Assembly (NCBI GenBank): GCA_025451835.1
Contig: JANWJR010000022.1
Span: forward strand, 1-64,000
Reading direction: 5' to 3'
Length of the DNA: 64,000 nucleotides
DNA from: Candidatus Acidiferrales bacterium
GTDB lineage: Bacteria > Acidobacteriota > Terriglobia > Acidiferrales > UBA7541
Translations under genes and position numbers: made by a program
Notes under the pieces: model-generated
Told to the model about the DNA's origin: nothing
The model's input: the letters and a program-made list of their open reading frames with translations, nothing else
The model's database searches: none
Part shown: one piece after another, positions 19,702 to 30,557 of the stretch
Numbering within the stretch: position 1 is the stretch's first letter
Layout: every line of letters begins with the position of its first letter

Positions 19702-21168
19702 TTACTTTTTCTTCGGGTCGCCAATTTTTAATTGCCGCCAAATCGCGTCTGCGCGCTTTTTTGTCGCATCGTCCATCCGTATTTCGTCCGGCCACCGGCC
19801 AGTGAGACCTTCTTCCGTAAATTTGCGCGTTGCATCGATTCCCATCTTCGATCCGAAGTCTTGGCAGCGCGCAGCATGATCCAGTGTATCCACGGGACCC
19901 AGCACAAATTGAATGTCACGCTCCGGATCGATGGCGCACAGCGCCTTCCACACCACCTCGCTTGAATCCTGCACGTTCACGTCGTGGTCCACCACCACGA
20001 TCACCTTCGTGAACATCGCCTGTCCCAGCGACCAAATCGCGTTCATGATCTTTCGCGCCTGCCCTGGATAGCTTTTGCGAATCGCCACGATCATCAGATT
20101 CTGAAAAATGCCCTCGGCGGGCATGGCCACGTCCACAATCTCCGGATACTGCATTTTTATGACCGGGAGAAATATTCGCTCGATCGCGTGGCCGATGAAA
20201 TAATCCTCCTGCGGAGGAGGCCCCACGATCGTCGTGAGGTAGAGCGGCTCCTTGCGGTGCGTCATGCAGGTCACGTGAAAAACCGGAAACTCCCCTTCCA
20301 GGGAATAAAAACCCGTGTGATCGCCGAAGGGCCCCTCGGTCCGGAGCTCTCCGATTTCGACGTAGCCTTCCAGCACGATTTCCGCATTCGCCGGCACTTC
20401 CAGTTCCACGGTCTTGCAGGCGACTAATTCCACTGCCTCACGTCGCAGAAAACCCGCAAACAGGAATTCGTCCATGTCCGGCGGCACGGGCAATATCCCG
20501 GCCATCGCAGTCGCCGGGTCCGCGCCAATAGCTACGGCAACTTCCAGCTTTCCGCCTCGATTCCTCTCCTTCGCGCTGCGGTAGTGATCCGCACCGTGCT
20601 TCTGGGTCTGCCAGTGCATGCCCGTCGTGCGTTCGTCGAACACCTGCATCCGGTACGTGCCAACGTTGCGCTTCCCCGTCTCCGGACTCTTTGTAATCAC
20701 CATCGGCCACGTGATGTACCGCCCGCCATCCTGCGGCCAGCATTGCAGAATCGGAAAATCAAGAAGAGAAAACCCCTCTGTGCGCACCACTTCCTGGCAT
20801 TCGCCGCTGCGGACGCTCTTTGGAAAAAACGATCCGATCTCCGCAAGCTTCGGCAGAAGTTTCAGCTTTTCAAGAATTCCCTGCGGCGATTGGACATCAA
20901 TAAATGAACGCACGCGGTCGGCAATCTCATCGAGCGACTCGACCTCGAGCGCCAGATTCATGCGCCGCTCGCTGCCAACCAAGTTCGTCACCACCGGGAT
21001 CCGCGAACCCCTGGGCCTCTCAAAAAACAGCGCCGGGCCGCCCGCCTTGACGCTCCGGTCCGTGATCTCCGTGATTTCGAGCACGGGATCCGTTTCCGCG
21101 GCGATGCGAATCAGTTCGTCGTTCTTTTCCAGCTTACGCACGAAATCCCGCAAATCTCGGTACGCCAC
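19702..21168 (-). CDS. ubiD: UbiD family decarboxylase
   Basis: 488 aa; MAYRDLRDFVRKLEKNDELIRI, FERPRGSRIPVVTNLVGSERRMNLALEVES, EGPFGDHTGFYS. Confidence 0.93.
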   Translation of the reverse strand: MAYRDLRDFVRKLEKNDELIRIAAETDPVLEITEITDRSVKAGGPALFFERPRGSRIPVVTNLVGSERRMNLALEVESLDEIADRVRSFIDVQSPQGILEKLKLLPKLAEIGSFFPKSVRSGECQEVVRTEGFSLLDFPILQCWPQDGGRYITWPMVITKSPETGKRNVGTYRMQVFDERTTGMHWQTQKHGADHYRSAKERNRGGKLEVAVAIGADPATAMAGILPVPPDMDEFLFAGFLRREAVELVACKTVELEVPANAEIVLEGYVEIGELRTEGPFGDHTGFYSLEGEFPVFHVTCMTHRKEPLYLTTIVGPPPQEDYFIGHAIERIFLPVIKMQYPEIVDVAMPAEGIFQNLMIVAIRKSYPGQARKIMNAIWSLGQAMFTKVIVVVDHDVNVQDSSEVVWKALCAIDPERDIQFVLGPVDTLDHAARCQDFGSKMGIDATRKFTEEGLTGRWPDEIRMDDATKKRADAIWRQLKIGDPKKK

Positions 21169-21396
21169 TTCGCCTCCTTATGCTTTAACGGCTTTCATTC
21201 CCCACCGGAAAGACACTCTAACACGGGCGGTCTGGCAGTCCGAATGCACGAGTTACCTGGCCAGTGGTACGATATCGTTCCGCGGCGGGTGGTAACCAAG
21301 TCGGCTCGGAACGCGTCTCTATTACTGTAGGGAGCCCCAGCCCAATGCGAACTTCATGCGAATGGTCTGGAATTATTCCCGCGAAACTGGAGTGCA

Positions 21397-22719
21397 ATGT
21401 CCTTACGAGAATCCTACGCGCTGCACAAGAAGGCCTACCTTACTGCTTTTTCCTTGCTCGTCATCTTGATCGGCGTTTATTACTACCGAAATCGTCCCAA
21501 AGAACCTACGTACACGACGGCTTCAGTCCGCCACGGCGATATTCACGCCACTGTTCAGGCTACCGGGACAATTAATCCCCTGACCACCGTCCCAGTAGGG
21601 TCCTACGTCTCGGGCACCGTCAAGTACATCTTCGCGGATTTCAATACCCGCGTTCGCAACGGCCAGGTCCTGGCGCAAATCGATCCCGCGATTTACGGAG
21701 CCCAAGTGACGACCGCGCGTGGCAATCTGCAAAATGCCAAGAGCAATCTGACCACGCTGCAGGCAAACATCGACGTGGATTCCGCAAACCTCGCCAAAGC
21801 CAGGGCCAACTTGGCCTACGAAAGCGCCGCAGCAAAGCGCCAGCAGGATCTATTTGCGGCGGGCATCGTTTCGCAGGACGCCAACCAACTGACCCAGTCA
21901 ACGATGGGCCAGGCGCAAGCCGATGTGAATTCCGCCGAGGCTAGCGTCGAGCAGGCCAAAGCTCAGCTCGCGCAGGCCAGATCGCAAGTCGTCTCGATGG
22001 AGGGGAATCTCAAGGCCGCGGAAACCAGCCTCAAATACACCACCATCGTCTCGCCGATCGATGGCACGGTCGTGGCGCGCAACATCGATGTCGGGCAATC
22101 CGTGGCCGCTTCCCTTCAGGCGCCCAACGTCTTCACCATCGCGCAGGACCTAACCCGCATGCAGGTTTACGCGAAAACCGACGAGTCGGATACGGGTAAC
22201 ATTAAGGTCTCGACCGACGTGACGTTTCAAGTGGACGCCTTCCCCTCGCAGCTTTTTCACGGACGTGTCAGCGCCGTCCGCCTCGATGCAACCACCGTGC
22301 AGAATGTGGTCACCTACGACACTGTCATCGATTTCGATAATCCCGACGAAAAACTTCTGCCCGGAGAAACTGCATACGTCACCATCCCGACCGGCTCCGT
22401 GACAAACGTTATCGAGATACCGAATTCGGCGCTCAGTTTTAACCCTGACATGCCGCGAACTGACATTGATGCGCTGCTCAAGCAGTACAATATCTCCAAA
22501 GAGGCTTCCGCCACTCATCTTGGCGGCTGGCAGTTGGTCTGGAAAATCGGGCCGGCAAAACAGCCGATTCCGGTGGCGGTGCGCTGCGGAATTACGGATT
22601 TTAATAACACACAGTTGCTCGAAGGCGACGTGCATGAAGGCGATGCTCTGATCACGGCCGAGATCAACTCGGGGAATCCTTCGGCGCAAAAGACGCCGGG
22701 GATCGGCGGGCGGAGGTAG
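21397..22719 (+). CDS. HlyD/MacA-type periplasmic adaptor protein
   Basis: 440 aa; N-terminal TM, VQATGTINPLTTVPVGSYVSGTVKYIFADFNTRVRNGQVLAQID, coiled-coil hairpin, TIVSPIDGTVVARNIDVGQSV. Confidence 0.92.
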   Translation: MSLRESYALHKKAYLTAFSLLVILIGVYYYRNRPKEPTYTTASVRHGDIHATVQATGTINPLTTVPVGSYVSGTVKYIFADFNTRVRNGQVLAQIDPAIYGAQVTTARGNLQNAKSNLTTLQANIDVDSANLAKARANLAYESAAAKRQQDLFAAGIVSQDANQLTQSTMGQAQADVNSAEASVEQAKAQLAQARSQVVSMEGNLKAAETSLKYTTIVSPIDGTVVARNIDVGQSVAASLQAPNVFTIAQDLTRMQVYAKTDESDTGNIKVSTDVTFQVDAFPSQLFHGRVSAVRLDATTVQNVVTYDTVIDFDNPDEKLLPGETAYVTIPTGSVTNVIEIPNSALSFNPDMPRTDIDALLKQYNISKEASATHLGGWQLVWKIGPAKQPIPVAVRCGITDFNNTQLLEGDVHEGDALITAEINSGNPSAQKTPGIGGRR

Positions 22720-22726
22720 TTCGCGC

Positions 22727-23944
22727 ATGAATCTTTCCGAAGTGATCCGTGTGGCGCTCAGGGCGCTGGCACGGAACAAGATGCGAACCATCCTTACGAT
22801 GCTGGGAATCATCATCGGCGTCGGCGCCGTAATTTGCACGGTCGCGATCGGCCAAGGCGCGAGCCAGCAGGTGCAGGATCAGATTCAGAATCTCGGCGAC
22901 AACATGGTCTATATCGCTGCGGGCAGCGTCACCGCCAACGGCGTCCGCATGGGCAGCCAAGCCACCAAAACCCTCACGGTGCTGGACGCCGAAGCCATTC
23001 AGCAGCACGTTCCCGCCGTCGCGCTTGTATCTCCCGGCGTCGGCTCGAACGTCCAAATCGTCAACGGAAATCAGAATTGGTATACCCACGCAAGCGGCGT
23101 AGGCCCCGACTACTTCCAGATCCGCAAGTGGCCGATGATGCGTGGCAGCAGTTTTTCGCAGCGCGACGTGGACGTTGCGTCCGATGTTTGCCTGATTGGA
23201 AAGACGGTGTCCGACGAGCTCTTTGGGGATCAAGATCCGGTCGGCCAAGAAGTTCGGGTTCAGAACATTCCCTTTCGCATTCTGGGCGAATTAGCCGTTA
23301 AGGGGCAGTCCACCTGGGGCTCGGATCAGGACGACACTCTGATCATGCCCTACACTACTATTCAAAAGAAAATTGCGGGTATCGATTGGCTGCAATACAT
23401 CATGGTCTCCGCTACATCGCAGAGCCAGATTCCTGCAGCCGAACAGCAGATCACCGCTCTGCTTCGGCAGCGCCATCATCTGCGCCCGGAAGAAGCCGAC
23501 GATTTCATCCTCCGTAGCCCCACTGAGCTCGCCGACACAGCGGCAGGAACATCGCGGATTCTCACGCTATTGCTGGCCAGCATTGCGTCAGTATCGTTGC
23601 TGGTTGGCGGAATCGGAATCATGAATATCATGCTCGTTTCGGTGACGGAGCGGACCCGCGAGATAGGCGTCCGCATGGCTGTGGGAGCAACCGAGGAAGA
23701 CGTTAAGAAACAGTTTCTGAGTGAGGCCCTCGTCTTGAGTTCAATTGGCGGCATCATTGGAATTGCTTTCGGAATGCTCGGCTCGGCGCTCGTGTCGAGG
23801 GCCTTGCAGTGGCCCACGCTGGTTTCTCCTTTGTCCGTTGTAATTGCGGCCGTATTCTCCGCCGTCGTCGGAATCTTTTTTGGCTATTATCCCGCGCAGA
23901 AGGCTGCGCAACTTGATCCGATTGAGGCCCTCCGATATGAATAA
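22727..23944 (+). CDS. MacB-like ABC transporter permease (FtsX domain), no ATPase domain
   Basis: 405 aa; MNLSEVIRVALRALARNKMRTILTMLGIIIGVGAVI, GGIGIMNIMLVSVTERTREIGVRMAVGA, GYYPAQKAAQLDPIEALRYE; no Walker motifs. Confidence 0.92.
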   Translation: MNLSEVIRVALRALARNKMRTILTMLGIIIGVGAVICTVAIGQGASQQVQDQIQNLGDNMVYIAAGSVTANGVRMGSQATKTLTVLDAEAIQQHVPAVALVSPGVGSNVQIVNGNQNWYTHASGVGPDYFQIRKWPMMRGSSFSQRDVDVASDVCLIGKTVSDELFGDQDPVGQEVRVQNIPFRILGELAVKGQSTWGSDQDDTLIMPYTTIQKKIAGIDWLQYIMVSATSQSQIPAAEQQITALLRQRHHLRPEEADDFILRSPTELADTAAGTSRILTLLLASIASVSLLVGGIGIMNIMLVSVTERTREIGVRMAVGATEEDVKKQFLSEALVLSSIGGIIGIAFGMLGSALVSRALQWPTLVSPLSVVIAAVFSAVVGIFFGYYPAQKAAQLDPIEALRYE

Positions 23945-24317
23945 ACTCATGCGGCACTTGATTTGGTTCTTCGCACTCTTCACGGCTCTCGCACTGGCAA
24001 CCGCCGTTCGCGCGCAGAAGAAAACTCCCGCCGGCGAATCCTTCTTCATCGTATCCTCGGTGGACGCGCCAAAATCCGAGATCCTTCTGAAGCAGCCGAC
24101 CGAAGTGACTCAATTGATGAAGCTCACCAGCAGTACCAGGTATCTCGACGACACAGGAAAACCAATACAGCTCAGCGGCCTCCGCGCCGGCGATACCGTC
24201 TGGGTTAAGGTCGCCGAAGGAAATTCTGGCGAACCGACGGCGCTCAGCATTCGCAAAGGTCCCATGACCGTCGCCGAATTGCACAGCCTCTACCTCGACT
24301 ATCCCGAAGTGCACTGA
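23937..24317 (+). CDS. Small secreted protein of unknown function coupled to the permease
   Basis: ATG at 23937 overlaps the permease stop; signal peptide MNKLMRHLIWFFALFTALALATAVRAQ. Confidence 0.7.
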   Translation: MNKLMRHLIWFFALFTALALATAVRAQKKTPAGESFFIVSSVDAPKSEILLKQPTEVTQLMKLTSSTRYLDDTGKPIQLSGLRAGDTVWVKVAEGNSGEPTALSIRKGPMTVAELHSLYLDYPEVH

Positions 24318-24363
24318 GTCCATTCGGCGAATGTTCATGCAGGCGCAGCCAGCAACTCCCTCG

Positions 24364-24388
24364 GTAGAGCGCTGCTTGCCGAGCCCTC
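24364..24388. repeat. Palindromic dispersed repeat, copy 1
   Basis: GTAGAGCGCTGCTTGCCGAGCCCTC; near-identical to 26632..26657 (GTAGGGGCGCTGCTTGCCGCGCCCTC). Confidence 0.6.
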
Positions 24389-24459
24389 GTTGATCTGTTC
24401 TGCTCGCTTGAAATGTCTCTGACGTCATCTCGGTCCACCGGGGGTACTTGATTCGTGGC

Positions 24460-24503
24460 GCCGGCGTCTCACCGGCTCTGTCGGCGGATATATCTCACCC
24501 GCC
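24460..24503. repeat. Two adjacent hairpins with TCTCA-containing loops
   Basis: GCCGG-CGTCTCA-CCGGC (24460..24476) and GGCGG-ATATATCTCAC-CCGCC (24483..24503). Confidence 0.5.
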
Positions 24504-24630
24504 CTGAAGTACTTGTAAGGGGGTAACGCCCTGCTCGTTGGCGGTTCCCGCCCGCTGTTAACCAAGCACAAGCTCCGATTCTTGCGCGCAGCGCAACTCA
24601 AATGTTATTCTTCGGTTGCTTCGCGCCCGA

Positions 24631-24704
24631 GCGGGCGTCGTACAATGGCAGTATAGAAGCTTCCCAAGCTTCGGACGTGGGTTCGATTCCCATCGCCCGC
24701 TCCA
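24631..24704 (+). tRNA. tRNA-Gly (anticodon CCC), CCA encoded
   Basis: Cloverleaf read by eye: acceptor GCGGGCG/CGCCCGC, anticodon arm GAAGC-TTCCCAA-GCTTC, T arm GTGGG-TTCGATT-CCCAT, discriminator T then CCA. Confidence 0.95.
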
Positions 24705-24788
24705 GAAATTTCACGCATCGCGGTCCTGTTTCAGGCAGAATGTTCCTTCTTTCGCAACGCCAATCCACTACACCACCGCGAGGCGCTG

Positions 24789-25886
24789 ATGAGACGATAC
24801 TTCACCACTATTTGGATCCTGGTGGCAACCGTTCTGATCTGTGCAAGCCTCATGAATGCAGGTGCCGGGAGTGAAGCGCGCGCAAAATCACATTTGGGCG
24901 AGCCGCGTTGCGGCTCGCCGTCTCCTCGATTGCCGCAATCTCAGTCGCAACAAGCACAGGCGCAGCACGTGCAGCGAATGGTCGCCGTGACTGTGGACGA
25001 TTTGCCGGGAGCTGTTCCCGGCAACGATTTCGCCCTCGGCGACCTGAAGCAATTGCAAAAACTCAATCGCGACAATCCCGCTATCCTTCGCGCGCACCAG
25101 GTGCCGGCAATCGGCTTCGTCAATGAATATAAGTTGCAGGTGAAGGGCGAACGCGATGCTCGCGCCGCTCTCCTGCAATCGTGGCTCGACGCGGGCCTCA
25201 CGCTGGGCGACCACACTTACGCGCACGACGATTTTCAAACCACGCCACTCGATAAATTCGAGGACGAAACGATTCGCGGCGAGGTTGTCAGCAGGGTCCT
25301 GATGAGAGCCGCCGGGCAGACCGAGAAATATTTCCGCCATCCCTATCTCGACACCGGCCCAACGCCCGAAGCGAAAGCCGCCTTCGAAGCCTTCTTGAAA
25401 GCGCACGGTTACACGGTTGCGCCCGTCACCCTCGAAGATGCCGATTATGTGTTCAACGATGTGCTCGAGCAGGCTTACGAGAAGAAGGATAAGAAGCTGG
25501 CGGAAAAGACGCGCAAGGCGTATCTCGATTACGTGGATACGGTTTTCGATTATGCCGAAAACACTTCGCGCACCGTCTTCGGCCGCGCAATTCCTCAGGT
25601 GCTTCTGATTCACGACAACGAGCTGAACACCGAATGCCTCGACGCGCTGCTAACCAAGCTCGAAAAGCGCGGCTATACATTTATTCCCCTAGCTCAGGCG
25701 CTCGCCGATCCGGCTTACGACACTCCCGACAATTACATTGGTGCGGACGGCATTTCGTGGATTCTGCGATGGAGCCTCGCGCTCGGCAAACACGTGGACT
25801 TCAAAGCCGGCCCCGAGCCGCCCGATTGGGCTAACAAAATCTTCGACCAGATGCGCAAAGAGCGCCAAGGAACTCCGCAAACGTAA
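24789..25886 (+). CDS. Secreted polysaccharide deacetylase family protein
   Basis: 365 aa; signal peptide, VAVTVDDLPG, GLTLGDHTYAHDDF, FRHPYLDTGPTPEAKAAFEAFLKAHGY. Confidence 0.88.
   Translation: MRRYFTTIWILVATVLICASLMNAGAGSEARAKSHLGEPRCGSPSPRLPQSQSQQAQAQHVQRMVAVTVDDLPGAVPGNDFALGDLKQLQKLNRDNPAILRAHQVPAIGFVNEYKLQVKGERDARAALLQSWLDAGLTLGDHTYAHDDFQTTPLDKFEDETIRGEVVSRVLMRAAGQTEKYFRHPYLDTGPTPEAKAAFEAFLKAHGYTVAPVTLEDADYVFNDVLEQAYEKKDKKLAEKTRKAYLDYVDTVFDYAENTSRTVFGRAIPQVLLIHDNELNTECLDALLTKLEKRGYTFIPLAQALADPAYDTPDNYIGADGISWILRWSLALGKHVDFKAGPEPPDWANKIFDQMRKERQGTPQT
24897..24919. repeat. Perfect 10-bp inverted repeat inside the deacetylase ORF
   Basis: GGCGAGCCGC-GTT-GCGGCTCGCC. Confidence 0.8.
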
Positions 25887-25933
25887 CGTCGCAGCCGTAT
25901 AAAATCGAATTGAACCGCAAACGGCTTTCAGTG

Positions 25934-25973
25934 CCTGACGTTCTGAGGAGCGCAGCGACGAAGAATCTCTCTT
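25934..25973. repeat. Intergenic TCATTCTGAG..GAAGAATCT-type repeat element
   Basis: CCTGACGTTCTGAGGAGCGCAGCGACGAAGAATCTCTCTT; related element in reverse orientation at 33586..33623. Confidence 0.5.
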
Positions 25974-26036
25974 CGACGTCCAGAGCAGAAAACATTCAAC
26001 CGGAGGAATCGCACTCCAGCGAAACGCATTTCATAC

Positions 26037-26597
26037 TCAGGCGATTGCCTGCGGAATCGCCTTTTTCCATTTGCCTTGCGCTTTCAGAATCATCTCCACC
26101 ACTTCGCGGATGGCGCCTTCGCCGCCGCGAACGGTTGTGACGTAGTGCGCCGCGCGTTTCACCTCGACCACGGCGTTCGCTACCGCGACGGCAAGTCCGG
26201 CGCGATTGAGCAGCGGCAGATCGGGCAGATCGTCGCCCACGTAGGCCACTTCTTCATCCGTTACGCCGGCGCGCACCAGAATTGCCTTGTAAGCATCGAG
26301 TTTTTTTGCCTGCCCTTGAATTACAAATTCCATCGAGGCTTCGCGCGCGCGGCGTGTTGTAGCCGGAGAATCGCGGCCCGTGATCAGCCCGGTACGAATT
26401 CCCATGATGCTCGCAAGTTTCAATCCAGCGCCGTCATGTGCGTGAAAGATTTTCATCTCGCAGACGCTGCCGTCGGGAAATCCCTGCAGGCACACTTCTC
26501 CGTTGGTCATCGTGCCGTCCACGTCCACCAGCAGAACGCGGACCGGCTTCGCACGTCGCAACGCTGGAGCGGGAAATTTGATTTCGCGGATCGTCAT
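26037..26597 (-). CDS. kdsC: 3-deoxy-D-manno-octulosonate 8-phosphate phosphatase (HAD, KdsC)
   Basis: VRVLLVDVDGTMTNGEV, GIRTGLITGRDSPATTRRA, YVGDDLPDLPLLNRAGLAVAVANAV. ORF extends to 26738 but ATG at 26597 (MTIREIKF) is more plausible. Confidence 0.93.
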   Translation of the reverse strand: MTIREIKFPAPALRRAKPVRVLLVDVDGTMTNGEVCLQGFPDGSVCEMKIFHAHDGAGLKLASIMGIRTGLITGRDSPATTRRAREASMEFVIQGQAKKLDAYKAILVRAGVTDEEVAYVGDDLPDLPLLNRAGLAVAVANAVVEVKRAAHYVTTVRGGEGAIREVVEMILKAQGKWKKAIPQAIA

Positions 26598-26631
26598 GAT
26601 CAATTTGCCCCGAGACCGCCTCGCCACAATT

Positions 26632-26657
26632 GTAGGGGCGCTGCTTGCCGCGCCCTC
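26632..26657. repeat. Palindromic dispersed repeat, copy 2
   Basis: GTAGGGGCGCTGCTTGCCGCGCCCTC; stem GGGCGC/GCGCCC; between kdsD stop and kdsC start. Confidence 0.6.
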
Positions 26658-26673
26658 TTTCGCTTCAGCCGGA

Positions 26674-27756
26674 TCAAAACAGTTGCAGCGTCCAGAGATC
26701 GTGGATGTGCACCACGCCTTCGAGCCGGCCTTCCGCATCCACGACGAGCACCGAAGTGATCTTTTTTTCTTCCATCAGCCGCAGCGCGGTTGCGGCAAGT
26801 TCCATGCGCGACAGCGTCACCGGGTTGCGCGTCATGCAATCGGAGGCCGAAAGTTCCAGCACGTTTTCTTTTCGCTTCAGCATCATGCGGCGCAAATCGC
26901 CGTCGGTGACGATGCCGAGAACGCGGCCTCCGTCGTCCGTCACAGCCGTCAGACCGAGGCCCTTGCGGCTCATTTCGTAAATCACGTCGGGCATTTTCGC
27001 TGATCTCGGAACTCGCGGAGCATTTTCGCCCGTGTGCATCAGCGCTTCCACGCGCCGCAATTTCTTGCCCAGTTTCCCGCCCGGGTGCAGCGCCGCGAAA
27101 TCCTCTTCCTTGAAGCAGCGCCGCTCGAGCAGCGCGATCGCCAGCGCATCGCCCATGGCCATGGCCGCGGCGGTTGAAGCGGTCGGCGCAAGATTCAGGG
27201 AGCAAGCTTCTTCCTTCACCGCGATATCGAGCACCACGTCGCTCGCCCCAGCCAGCGTTGACTGCGAACTCGCCGTCAGCGTAATCAAATGAATTCCGAG
27301 GCGCTTCACCGACTCGAACAGCTCGACCAATTCTTCGGTCTCGCCGCTCGAAGAAATCGCCAGCATTACGTCCGCTGCCGTGAGCATTCCCAGATCGCCG
27401 TGCAGCGCTTCGGCAGCGTGCAGAAAAAACGATGGCGTTCCTGTGCTGGCAAACGTCGCGGCAACCTTTCGGCCGATCAGCCCGGACTTGCCGAGTCCGG
27501 TGACGACGACTCGCCCTTTGCACGCATACAACAACTCCACCGCGGCATCGAATCGCGCGTCGAGCCGCCCGATCAAGCCCTCGATAGCGGTGGCTTCGAT
27601 TTGCAGGACGCGTTTCGCTGTTGCGAGAGCGGTTTTCAAATCGCTCGTCGAAGCCTTCGATTTCACTCCCTTCGCAGCGATCGGCGAATTCTTCGCAGCC
27701 TTCGAATTGTGCGCCGGCGCTTTCACGCGATTTGCCGGGCTCATTGCGAGTCCCAT
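26674..27756 (-). CDS. kdsD: D-arabinose 5-phosphate isomerase (SIS + two CBS domains)
   Basis: 360 aa; VVVTGLGKSGLIGRKVAATFASTGTPSFFLHAAEALHGDLGML, GDALAIALLERR, CBS repeats. Confidence 0.95.
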   Translation of the reverse strand: MGLAMSPANRVKAPAHNSKAAKNSPIAAKGVKSKASTSDLKTALATAKRVLQIEATAIEGLIGRLDARFDAAVELLYACKGRVVVTGLGKSGLIGRKVAATFASTGTPSFFLHAAEALHGDLGMLTAADVMLAISSSGETEELVELFESVKRLGIHLITLTASSQSTLAGASDVVLDIAVKEEACSLNLAPTASTAAAMAMGDALAIALLERRCFKEEDFAALHPGGKLGKKLRRVEALMHTGENAPRVPRSAKMPDVIYEMSRKGLGLTAVTDDGGRVLGIVTDGDLRRMMLKRKENVLELSASDCMTRNPVTLSRMELAATALRLMEEKKITSVLVVDAEGRLEGVVHIHDLWTLQLF

Positions 27757-28583
27757 TCGCGCGACAGCGCCGCGAGCCGGATAATTCTTTCGAGCAGTGG
27801 ACGGAACTGCGCCAGCGGCAGCGTATTCGTTCCGTCGGAAAGCGCGTTCGAAGGATCATCGTGCACTTCGAGAAATATTCCGTCCACTCCGATGGCCGCG
27901 CCCGCGCGGGACAGTGGCTCGATAAATTCCGGCCGGCCTCCGCTGGACTTGCCATCAGCGCCAGGGAGTTGCACGGAATGCGTCACGTCGAAAACCACGG
28001 GATAGCCCAGCTTTTTCATAATCGGGAACGAGCGCATATCTACCACAAGATTCTGGTAGCCGAAAGAGCTGCCGCGTTCCGTGAGAATGATTTTGTCGTT
28101 CCCGGTGCTGGCAACTTTTTCCGCCACGTTCGCGATTTCCGGCGGCGAGAGAAACTGGCCTTTCTTGATATTTGCCACGCGCCCCGATTTTCCTACGGCC
28201 ACGAGCAAATCGGTCTGGCGGCTAAGAAATGCGGGGACCTGAAGCACGTCGCAAACTTCCGCAGCCGGTCCAACGTGTGACACTTCGTGAACGTCGGTGA
28301 GAATGGGCAGGCGGGTTCGCTTCTTGATGTTCTTGAGTATTCGCAAGCCATCTTGCAGTCCGGGGCCGCGAAATGATTTCAGGGATGTGCGATTCGCCTT
28401 GTCGTATGAAGCTTTGAAAATGTAGTGGAGGCCAAGCGCGCTTGCGATCGCGCCCAGCTTTTCGGCCATGTCCGTCGCGTGCGCTTCGCTTTCGATCACG
28501 CACGGCCCGGCAATCACGAAAAGCGGCTCGCGCCCGCCAACTTTGAAATCGCCAATCGAAAATGCGTGTGAAGTTGCCATCAA
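27741..28583 (-). CDS. kdsA: 2-dehydro-3-deoxyphosphooctonate aldolase (KDO8P synthase)
   Basis: 280 aa; FVIAGPCVIESE, YDKANRTSLKSFRGPGLQDGLRIL, LTERGSSFGYQNLVVDMRS. Confidence 0.96.
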   Translation of the reverse strand: MMATSHAFSIGDFKVGGREPLFVIAGPCVIESEAHATDMAEKLGAIASALGLHYIFKASYDKANRTSLKSFRGPGLQDGLRILKNIKKRTRLPILTDVHEVSHVGPAAEVCDVLQVPAFLSRQTDLLVAVGKSGRVANIKKGQFLSPPEIANVAEKVASTGNDKIILTERGSSFGYQNLVVDMRSFPIMKKLGYPVVFDVTHSVQLPGADGKSSGGRPEFIEPLSRAGAAIGVDGIFLEVHDDPSNALSDGTNTLPLAQFRPLLERIIRLAALSREWDSQ

Positions 28584-28722
28584 CGAGCCGCGTCCCCCAT
28601 TCGAGCGACCAGCCTATGCGTGTTCCGAGCGGTTTTCAACTTTGAATTCGAAGGTGAAAGACTGCCAGCCTCGGGGCTACACCCCTGTTGGCCGGGTCGG
28701 TGGACTTTTGCAAAATGGCGGC

Positions 28723-30462
<1,740 letters not shown>

Positions 30463-30557
30463 TCAGCGTACTCGGCATTATGTGCAGAAACGAAGCGCGT
30501 GTCAAACGGCGAATTTGAAATTACTTTCGGCTGAAATCCCGGACGAATTCAGTTTGC

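Noticed and set aside
26600-27955. 451-aa ORF overlapping kdsD/kdsA in another frame
   Set aside because: Overlaps two confirmed enzymes on the same strand; Arg-rich out-of-frame translation.
28671-28700. CCTCGGGGCTACACCCC as a terminator between pyrG and kdsA
   Set aside because: Only a 4-bp stem without a T-tract; too weak to call.
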